Shown here piece after piece: positions 58,603-64,000 of a stretch of DNA of 64,000 nucleotides; the first letter of the stretch is position 1; every line of letters starts with the position of its first letter. Below the pieces are notes generated by a model. It ran no database searches, was not told where the DNA came from, and saw only the letters and a list, made by a program, of their open reading frames with translations. Source of the stretch: Pontibacter mangrovi (GTDB lineage Bacteria; Bacteroidota; Bacteroidia; Cytophagales; Hymenobacteraceae); NCBI RefSeq assembly GCF_006385705.1, contig NZ_VFRQ01000004.1:124001-188000 (forward strand), given 5' to 3'. The position numbers and the translations under genes are program-made.

Positions 58603-59173
58603 ATCCTTCCAGCCTGTCTCCAATTTTTACGGGGCCTACGCCCTCGGGTGTTCCTGTATAAATAATGTCTCCCTTTTTCAGGGTGATGAATTTTGAAATG
58701 TAGGCGATGATGTCGTCAAAATCGTTGAGCATCATCTTTGAGTTGCCCTGCTGCTTTGTCTCACCGTTCACGTCCAGCCGGAAGCTGATGTTCTGCAAGT
58801 CCGGGAACTCCGACAGGGGCAGAAACTCCGATACCGGGGCCGAGCCGTTGAAGCCTTTGGCCAGCGTCCAGGGCAGCCCTTTGGCCTTGGCTTTGGCCTG
58901 CAGGTCGCGGGCGGTAAAGTCTATGCCCAGTCCGATGGCGTCGTAGTACTTGTGCGCAAATTTTTTCTCGATGTTCTTGCCCTCACGGCTGATGCGCAAA
59001 ATCAGCTCCACCTCATGGTGGATGTCGGTGCTGTACTCTGGGTAGTAAAACGGCTCGTTGTTCCGAAGTATGGCCGTGTCTGGTTTAAAGAAAATCACAG
59101 GCTCGTCGGGCACCTCGTTTTGGAGCTCGGCAATATGCTCGGCATAGTTCCTGCCGATGGCTAATATCTTCAT
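58562..59173 (-). CDS. Fumarylacetoacetate hydrolase family protein
   Basis: The 203-residue protein has the compact FAH fold: KILAIGRNYAEHI, FFKPDTAIL, the metal-binding HHEVELILRIS, GIDFTARDLQ, KGFNGSAPVS and the C-terminal YTGTPEGVGPV. Members act on acylpyruvates, hydroxy-keto acids or oxaloacetate. The ATG at 59173 (MKILAIG) is the family start; the longer frame is not supported. It shares a 41-bp overlap with the M23 gene, so the pair is probably coupled. Confidence 0.92.
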   Translation of the reverse strand: MKILAIGRNYAEHIAELQNEVPDEPVIFFKPDTAILRNNEPFYYPEYSTDIHHEVELILRISREGKNIEKKFAHKYYDAIGLGIDFTARDLQAKAKAKGLPWTLAKGFNGSAPVSEFLPLSEFPDLQNISFRLDVNGETKQQGNSKMMLNDFDDIIAYISKFITLKKGDIIYTGTPEGVGPVKIGDRLEGYVEDKKLLDFEVK

Positions 59174-59199
59174 GCAAAGGGATTTTACGGTTCTATTCT

Positions 59200-59207
59200 C
59201 AAAAATA
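59200..59207 (-). promoter_or_regulatory. Predicted -7 element TATTTTTG for the FAH-hydrolase and M23 genes
   Basis: The minus strand reads TATTTTTG, matching TAnnTTTG. A TTTTG lies 23 bp upstream, slightly beyond the usual -33 spacing. The remaining gap 59208-59519 has no credible gene; a Cys-rich frame at 59284-59493 looks random. Confidence 0.5.
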
Positions 59208-59519
59208 GGACTTCTAACGGAGAGCCCCAGCAAAACTGCGAAAAATATCTGCAGCCGGGTGTGCAGCTACCCTTTTCCTGCTGTTGTGCCCGCCCGCAAA
59301 ACAGTGCAATGAAATCTGGTGCTGCATCTATAACTCTAACGCGTGCAGATGTCGTATACTTGTACGGAAACTATACCTTTATTTGCAGGAAAGCTGTATC
59401 CACAGCACATGCATTTACGTATTAAGGTATATATGTATAGTAATTAATCCATATAATTGCGATTGGCTTGGCAGAAATTGGTTCAAAATTTGAAATAGGT
59501 TTCTGAAAGCTTTTAAATC

Positions 59520-60320
59520 ATGAAGACGATGTATAAGAAAATTATTGCATTTGCAGTAGCTGCGGTTATGTTTGTAGCCTGTACCACGGTGCCGCTAACA
59601 GGGCGCCGGCAGCTAAACCTGGTGTCTGATGCGGCGATGCAGCAGCAGAGCTATGCCGCCTACGACCAGGTGATCAGTGAAAGTAAGCTCTCGCGCGACG
59701 CCCAGGCCACGGCCATGGTGAAGCGGGTAGGGCAACGCATACAGGGGGCTGTGGAGCGCTACATGGCGGCCAACGGCCTGCAAAGTGAATTGGATGGCTT
59801 CCAGTGGGAGTTTAACCTCATTGAGGATGACCAGGTGAACGCCTGGGCCATGGCCGGCGGTAAAACGGCGGTGTACACGGGCATTTTGCCAGTGGCTAAA
59901 AACGAAACAGGACTTGCCGTGGTGATGGGGCACGAGATTGCGCACGCCATTGCCAAACATGGCAACGAGCGCATGAGCCAGCAGCTGGCGCAGCAGTTTG
60001 GCGGACAGACGCTGGCCGCGCTGGCCGGCTCGCAGCCAAGCACCGCGCAGAGCCTGGTAATGGCTGCCTATGGCGTTGGCTCGCAACTAGGCCTGCTGAA
60101 GTATGGCCGCACGCAAGAGTCTGAAGCCGACAGACTGGGTTTGATTTTTATGGCGATGGCTGGTTACAATCCGGAAGAGTCTGTCTCTTTCTGGCAGAGG
60201 ATGGAAGCGCAGGGCGGCCAGGCTCCACCGGAGTTCCTGTCTACTCACCCGAGCGCCGGCACCCGACAGGCAGACTTGAAAAAGCACATGCCGGAGGCGC
60301 TGAAGTATTATAGGAAGTAA
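59520..60320 (+). CDS. M48 family metallopeptidase lipoprotein
   Basis: The 266-residue protein has a lipoprotein signal (VMFVAC, Cys21) and an M48 peptidase domain. The zinc motif HEIAH lies at 138-142 and the downstream QESEADRLG supplies the third ligand. Its N-terminal segment (TTVPLTGRRQLNLVS) is typical of the LoiP/YggG and Oma1-like periplasmic quality-control proteases. It lies 21 bp upstream of a Cys-rich lipoprotein gene on the same strand, and both products should be in the envelope. Confidence 0.92.
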   Translation: MKTMYKKIIAFAVAAVMFVACTTVPLTGRRQLNLVSDAAMQQQSYAAYDQVISESKLSRDAQATAMVKRVGQRIQGAVERYMAANGLQSELDGFQWEFNLIEDDQVNAWAMAGGKTAVYTGILPVAKNETGLAVVMGHEIAHAIAKHGNERMSQQLAQQFGGQTLAALAGSQPSTAQSLVMAAYGVGSQLGLLKYGRTQESEADRLGLIFMAMAGYNPEESVSFWQRMEAQGGQAPPEFLSTHPSAGTRQADLKKHMPEALKYYRK

Positions 60321-60341
60321 TCACGCTCTATCCCAAACTAC

Positions 60342-60974
60342 ATGACTGCACACGCCCATAGCCGTCGCTTCGGCTTCACCCTTCGCCCGGTAAGTTTGTT
60401 GTACCTGCTGTTTTTTCTGATGCTGGCCTCTTCGGCCTGCTCTACAAGAGAGTTTATTCAGGAAGATAGCGCAACAGACCCTGAAGGTGGGGAACTGGAG
60501 GCAGAGGTGCCCTATGACGGCAAGTTGCTGGCGCAAGTCGTGTTCGATTCAGTGGACTATATTGTGCCCACCACTGAGCTGATGCAGCCCTTTATCCGGG
60601 AGTTTGGCGACGGCACGGTGGTAGACAAGGTGATGATCCATAAGGTGCAGGAGACAAAAGAGGATGAACCCGCTTATTACTTGGTAGGGCTGGGGCAGCA
60701 GAACGGCGCTTTCAGAAGTATGGCCCTCGAGCTGGACCTTGCCCCTGACAACAGCTTATACCTGAGCAGCAAAGGAGCGAAGCACATGTGCAAGTCCTCG
60801 ATTGGCTGTGGGTTCTGCTACTTCACCTTCTCCGGAAACCGCATCACGGGCTGTGAGTGCTCCTCGCGCGCGCCGGGCAACAACTGCGAGCACCGCTTTG
60901 CAGAAGGCAACACGCTTTTAAAGGAGGCGCCGAAGTTGAAAACGACCCGCGAGCGCGATAAGAGACGCAGATAA
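60342..60974 (+). CDS. Cysteine-rich lipoprotein of unknown function
   Basis: The 210-residue protein starts with a signal sequence ending in a lipobox-like LASSACS. A mid-domain (about 55-145) has no recognised homology. The C-terminal region holds six cysteines and a histidine: Cys150, Cys156, Cys159, Cys171, Cys173, Cys182 and His184 (spacing C-x5-C-x2-C-x11-C-x-C-x8-C-x-H). The pattern suggests a zinc or Fe-S site or a disulfide knot. The tail is basic (TTRERDKRRR). It is co-directional with the M48 protease gene and followed by a 26-bp terminator. I do not recognise the family. Confidence 0.8.
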   Translation: MTAHAHSRRFGFTLRPVSLLYLLFFLMLASSACSTREFIQEDSATDPEGGELEAEVPYDGKLLAQVVFDSVDYIVPTTELMQPFIREFGDGTVVDKVMIHKVQETKEDEPAYYLVGLGQQNGAFRSMALELDLAPDNSLYLSSKGAKHMCKSSIGCGFCYFTFSGNRITGCECSSRAPGNNCEHRFAEGNTLLKEAPKLKTTRERDKRRR

Positions 60975-60985
60975 ACTTTAGGTGT

Positions 60986-61042
60986 AAGTATAAAACCAGA
61001 GGCAGCCGCTATACTTTAGCGGCTGCCTCTGGTTTTATACTT
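60986..61042. terminator. Strong bidirectional terminator with a 26-bp perfect stem
   Basis: The arms (60986-61011 and 61017-61042) are perfect complements and surround TACTT. They begin AAGTATAAAACC and end GGTTTTATACTT, so the AAGTATA motif forms the base of the stem. It separates the Cys-rich lipoprotein gene from the convergent exonuclease gene. The remainder of the gap to 61165 shows no gene. Confidence 0.9.
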
Positions 61043-61165
61043 TAGATAACTCGTGGATACTTTACTTTGCCTTTGCTAAAAGCTGGAGGGGACAGCAACT
61101 GAAGAAAATCATATGACACGCCCCAAAGAGCCAGTTTAGTCTTTTACATCAGCATTCATCACTGG

Positions 61166-61972
61166 TTAAGATACTTTCATGCCCCGTAGCCTGATGCGCG
61201 TCAGGATCTTTTTAGTATACAGCGGGAATTCGCTCTTCATCATCCAGTCGTAGTAGCTCGGCTCCTTCTGCAGCACTTCCTCCACCGGCACATTTTTATA
61301 CTTGCCGAAGTTAAAGACCTCCTGCCCGGCGTTGTTGTACACAATGCGGCCCGACAGGTCGGCTGTTTTCTGGAAGGTGAACTTGTGCAGCGCAGCCATA
61401 TCGTTCTGCACCGGGTACTCTGTCAGCCCTTCCGAAGTCTCGTAAGGCGTTTCCTGGTAGCGGTCCAGCTGGGCTTTCAGAATCTCGTAAGTCGCCACGG
61501 TGTCGGCCTCGGCGCTGTGGGCGTTGTCAAGCTGCCTATCACAGTAAAACTTATAGGCAGCCGACAGGGTGCGCTGCTCCATCTGGTGGAAAATACGGCA
61601 GGCATCCACGATGCTCCGGTTCTCGATGTCGAAGTCGATGTCGCAGCGCAGGAACTCCTCGGCCAGCAGCGGAATATCGAAGCGCAGCACGTTGTAGCCG
61701 CCCAGGTCACAGCCTTCCAGGAACTTGTTCAGGTCGTGGGCTATCTGCTTAAAGGTAGGGCAGTCGGCCACGTCCTCGTCATAAATCTTGTGGATCAGGC
61801 TAGATTCCAGCGGAATGGGAATAGTCGGGTTGATGCGGCGCGTCTTCAGGATCTCCTCGCCGTTGGGCATTACTTTCAAGGCGCTCAGCTCCACAATGCG
61901 GTCTTTGCCGATGTCGGTGCCGGTGGTTTCCAGGTCAAAAAATACAATGGGGCGCTTCAGGTGTAGTTTCAT
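61166..61972 (-). CDS. DnaQ-like 3'-5' exonuclease (DEDDh)
   Basis: The 268-residue protein has the ExoI (IVFFDLETTGTD), ExoII (GGYNVLRFDIPLLAEEF) and ExoIII (NAHSAEADTVATYEIL) motifs of the DnaQ-type DEDDh exonucleases; the His in HSAEAD is the active-site base. The C-terminal third (about 175-268) is an added domain with GRIVYNNAGQEVFNFGKYKN, so it is larger than the epsilon subunit core and is unlikely to be the only replication proofreader. It starts 5 bp after the Mur ligase gene, on the same strand. Confidence 0.92.
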   Translation of the reverse strand: MKLHLKRPIVFFDLETTGTDIGKDRIVELSALKVMPNGEEILKTRRINPTIPIPLESSLIHKIYDEDVADCPTFKQIAHDLNKFLEGCDLGGYNVLRFDIPLLAEEFLRCDIDFDIENRSIVDACRIFHQMEQRTLSAAYKFYCDRQLDNAHSAEADTVATYEILKAQLDRYQETPYETSEGLTEYPVQNDMAALHKFTFQKTADLSGRIVYNNAGQEVFNFGKYKNVPVEEVLQKEPSYYDWMMKSEFPLYTKKILTRIRLRGMKVS

Positions 61973-61977
61973 ACTTT

Positions 61978-63363
61978 CTAGGATTTCAGAACCGCCTGCG
62001 TTAGCGCCTCCAGGTTAATGTTGTTATAGGTGCCCGAGCTCATGAGCAGCAGGTTGGCGTTCTGCCAGTTGCGCTCCAGCAGGTGCTGCTGCAGTGCCTC
62101 CGAGTCGGTGTATACTTTCAGGTTCGGGTTTTTGAAGGCGGCTTTCAACTCGTCCTCCGTCAGCATCTCCATGCGCTTGTGCTCCAGTGTTTTCGGGCTG
62201 AAGAACACGATCGGCTCATCGGCCAGGTCCAGGGCGCCGGCGTACTGCGGAATAAAGCTTTTGTTCAGGCTGCTGAAGGTATGGAGCTCCAGCACCGCCA
62301 CCAGCTCTCGCTGCGGGAACTGCTTTTTCACGGCCTCGGTAGTAGCTTTTACCTTGGATGGCGCGTGGGCAAAGTCGCGGTAGATGTTCGCTGTGGCCGA
62401 CTCGCCAAGCTTCTGCAGGCGCTTGGCCGCCCCCTTAAAGGTTTTCATGGCCTCGTAGAAATCGTGCGCCTTCACGCCGATCTTCTTGCACACCTCCTTG
62501 GCCGCGCTCAGGTTGCGCAGGTTGTGCTCCCCAAAGAGCTGCACCTCTACATCGCCCTCTTTCTTGGTATGCAGGATGGTTTTGCCGTTGCGGATGCTAT
62601 GCTCGTGCACGCCGTAGCCGATGTAGGAGATGTCGGCCGGGTTGCGCGGAACGCTCACCAGCTGCACCTGCTCATCGTCCTGGTTGTAGATCAATGTGCC
62701 TGCTTTCGGTGTCATCTCGGCAAAGATGCGGAACTGGTCGCGGTACATGTCCGGGTCCGGGAACACGTTGATGTGGTCCCAGCTGATGCCGCTGATCACC
62801 CCGATATGGTGGTGGTAAAGGTGGAACTTCGGCACCCGCTTCACTGGGTCCGACAAATACTCATCACCTTCAATGATAATTACCGGCGCATCGTCCGACA
62901 GCTTCACCATACGGTCGAAACCCTCCAGCTGCGCGCCCACGGCATAGTCGAACTTACGGCCCAGGTGCTTGAGCACGTGCATGATCATGCTGGTGATGGT
63001 AGTTTTGCCGTGGCTGCCGCCAATCACCACGCGCTGCTTGTCGCGGCTCTGCTCATAGATGAACTCGGGGAAAGAGTAGATCGGGATGTTCAGCTCCTGT
63101 GCGCGCTTCAGTTCCGGGTTGTCGGGGCGGGCGTGCATCCCAAGTATAACGGCATCCGGTCTGGCGTCCAGTTTCTCCGGGAACCAGCCTTCCTGCTCCG
63201 GCAGAATGCCAGCGGCGGCCAGTCGGCTTTTGGCCGGTTCGTAAATCTCGTCATCCGAACCCGTTACTTTCAGGCCCTTGTCGTGCAGGGCTAGCGCCAG
63301 GTTGTGCATGATGCTACCGCCCACGGCGATCAGGTGTATGTACTGAAAATCCTTCTTCTCCAT
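61978..63363 (-). CDS. mpl: Mur ligase family protein (Mpl-like muropeptide ligase)
   Basis: The 461-residue Mur ligase has an N-terminal YIHLIAVGGSIMHNLALALHD, the ATP loop VVIGGSHGKTTITSMI, the metal/substrate EGDEYLSDPVKR and HHIGVISGISWDHINVF, and the C-terminal RDFAHAPSKVKATTEAV. This is closest to Mpl (UDP-N-acetylmuramate:tripeptide ligase), a peptidoglycan recycling enzyme, rather than MurC. The ATG at 63363 is used; the 7-residue longer frame has no support. The exonuclease gene follows 5 bp downstream. Confidence 0.85.
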   Translation of the reverse strand: MEKKDFQYIHLIAVGGSIMHNLALALHDKGLKVTGSDDEIYEPAKSRLAAAGILPEQEGWFPEKLDARPDAVILGMHARPDNPELKRAQELNIPIYSFPEFIYEQSRDKQRVVIGGSHGKTTITSMIMHVLKHLGRKFDYAVGAQLEGFDRMVKLSDDAPVIIIEGDEYLSDPVKRVPKFHLYHHHIGVISGISWDHINVFPDPDMYRDQFRIFAEMTPKAGTLIYNQDDEQVQLVSVPRNPADISYIGYGVHEHSIRNGKTILHTKKEGDVEVQLFGEHNLRNLSAAKEVCKKIGVKAHDFYEAMKTFKGAAKRLQKLGESATANIYRDFAHAPSKVKATTEAVKKQFPQRELVAVLELHTFSSLNKSFIPQYAGALDLADEPIVFFSPKTLEHKRMEMLTEDELKAAFKNPNLKVYTDSEALQQHLLERNWQNANLLLMSSGTYNNINLEALTQAVLKS

Positions 63364-63389
63364 ATGCAACAAATGTGTACTCAATCAGA

Positions 63390-63397
63390 CAAAGTTA
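63390..63397 (-). promoter_or_regulatory. Predicted -7 element TAACTTTG for the Mur ligase and exonuclease genes
   Basis: The minus strand reads TAACTTTG, a perfect TAnnTTTG, ending 26 bp before the ATG at 63363. No clear -33 motif is visible upstream. Confidence 0.6.
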
Positions 63398-63435
63398 GAA
63401 GTACTCGCTAAATATAAAATAGCTATACGTTAATA

Positions 63436-63475
63436 TGTGGATACTTTGTGGATATGTGTATATTTATGTGGATAT
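63436..63475 (+). promoter_or_regulatory. Three DnaA-box-like repeats upstream of dnaB
   Basis: TGTGGATAC (63436-63444), TGTGGATAT (63447-63455) and TGTGGATAT (63467-63475) each match the DnaA box complement TGTGGATAA at 8 of 9 positions. A weaker TGTGTATAT lies at 63455-63463. Starts are spaced 11 and 20 bp, close to one and two helical turns, in an AT-rich stretch about 100 bp upstream of dnaB. Confidence 0.6.
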
Positions 63476-63560
63476 CCTGTGTAAAGCCGCCCTTTGGGCT
63501 GTTGAAATCCCAGTGGGCAATTTTTACGAACATTTTTCGGGTGTGGGATATATAAGGATT

Positions 63561-63568
63561 TATCTTTG
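63561..63568 (+). promoter_or_regulatory. Predicted -7 element TATCTTTG for dnaB
   Basis: A perfect TAnnTTTG element ends 5 bp before the dnaB ATG, so transcription would start at or next to the start codon. Confidence 0.65.
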
Positions 63569-63573
63569 TGCTT

Positions 63574-64000
63574 ATGGAGGAGATGAAAATGAACGTGCGG
63601 CCTGCGGGCAACCGCAATGGATGGCAGAAAAAAGCCCCCGTAGTTTCGGAGCTGGGCAAGAAGCCACCGCAGGCGCTGGACCTGGAGGAGGCCGTGTTAG
63701 GCGCTCTGATGCTGGAGAAGGATGCCTTAACCAATGTGATCGACATTCTGCGACCGCAGAGCTTTTACAAGGAGTCGCACCAGCGCATTTTCAAAGCCAT
63801 ACTTTCCCTGTTCGACAAGTCGGAGCCGATCGATATCCTGACGGTGACGCAGGAGCTGCGGGAGCACGGGGAACTGGAGCTGGCAGGCGGCGCTTATTAC
63901 GTAACGCAGCTGACCACCCGCGTTAACTCCGCCGCTAACATCGAGTACCACGCCCGTATCATCACGGAGAACTCCATCAAACGGGATCTAATTTCTATTT
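63574..64000 (+). CDS. dnaB: Replicative DNA helicase DnaB, partial (N-terminus only)
   Basis: The first 142 codons of a DnaB helicase, cut by the window edge. After a basic leader the typical N-terminal dimerisation domain begins (ALDLEEAVLGALMLEKDAL), followed by LRPQSFYKESHQRIFKAIL, SEPIDILTVTQELREHGEL and GAYYVTQLTTRVNSAANIEYH, all standard for the family. The ATPase part is outside. DnaA-box-like repeats lie upstream. Start at ATG 63574 agrees with the promoter element just before it; a nearby in-frame ATG (M4) cannot be excluded. Confidence 0.95.
   Translation, partial: MEEMKMNVRPAGNRNGWQKKAPVVSELGKKPPQALDLEEAVLGALMLEKDALTNVIDILRPQSFYKESHQRIFKAILSLFDKSEPIDILTVTQELREHGELELAGGAYYVTQLTTRVNSAANIEYHARIITENSIKRDLISI

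Noticed and set aside
59390..59405. Single DnaA-box-like GTATCCACA near 59395
   Set aside because: One isolated near-match is expected by chance, unlike the phased group upstream of dnaB.
59284..59493. Cys-rich 69-residue frame in the gap before the M48 gene
   Set aside because: Random-looking composition, no ribosome site, overlaps an AT-rich region; no sign of coding bias.

Overview
The window looks like the chromosome of a Bacteroidota bacterium of the order Cytophagales, most likely Pontibacter or another member of the Hymenobacteraceae. This is judged from protein character only; no search was run. Pointers are a TamB gene paired with a lipoprotein-type TamA homologue (TamL), promoter elements of the Bacteroidota form TAnnTTTG directly before several genes, few Shine-Dalgarno sequences, stand-alone periplasmic TonB-C proteins beside an M56/BlaI pair, and split transketolase genes. 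Coding DNA is moderately GC-rich, with two AT-rich islands (about 756-2336 and 6840-8990) that look acquired.

Layout. 1-5409: a minus-strand locus of TonB-C domain proteins, an M56 (BlaR1-like) sensor protease and a BlaI-type repressor with a dyad operator, interrupted by an AT-rich lipoprotein gene. 5574-6818: a phosphatase and an acetyltransferase. 7034-8764: an AT-rich ABC exporter. 8995-20613: a plus-strand sugar-modification and glycosyltransfer locus (SDR, epimerase, glycosidase-epimerase fusion, MDR dehydrogenase, Gfo/Idh/MocA oxidoreductase, one GT4, three tandem CgeB-like glycosyltransferases, a methyltransferase). It has no flippase, polymerase or initiating phosphoglycosyl transferase and is the best candidate here for an undescribed biosynthetic system. 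20696-25170: Nudix, NFACT/RqcH-like, PhnP-like, a small unknown protein and a single-domain response regulator. 25174-30399: a 1741-residue hybrid histidine kinase. 30681-41488: miaA, tamL-tamB, pfkA, TerB-like. 41500-47599: lipoprotein, SLC13 transporter, class III aminotransferase, PAS kinase. 47723-52586: small conserved proteins, a membrane-tailed metallo-hydrolase, pepE and an ECF sigma module. 52646-55942: split transketolase with a vWA gene between its halves. 56127-63363: bcp, M23 and M48 peptidases, FAH hydrolase, Cys-rich lipoprotein, DnaQ-type exonuclease, Mur ligase. 63574-64000: start of dnaB, preceded by DnaA-box-like repeats.

Non-coding structure is rich. The hexamer AAGTAT (complement ATACTT) occurs about 170 times by my eye count, several-fold above chance, in genes and gaps alike but not enriched in the AT-rich islands. 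Two inverted copies of a composite intergenic element (21385-21868 and 44148-44463) share a perfect 72-bp segment. A 30-bp palindromic GC-rich repeat occurs at 21293, 23571 and 50901. Several strong hairpin terminators, some bidirectional, separate the operons. I saw no rRNA or tRNA gene, CRISPR array or intact insertion sequence.
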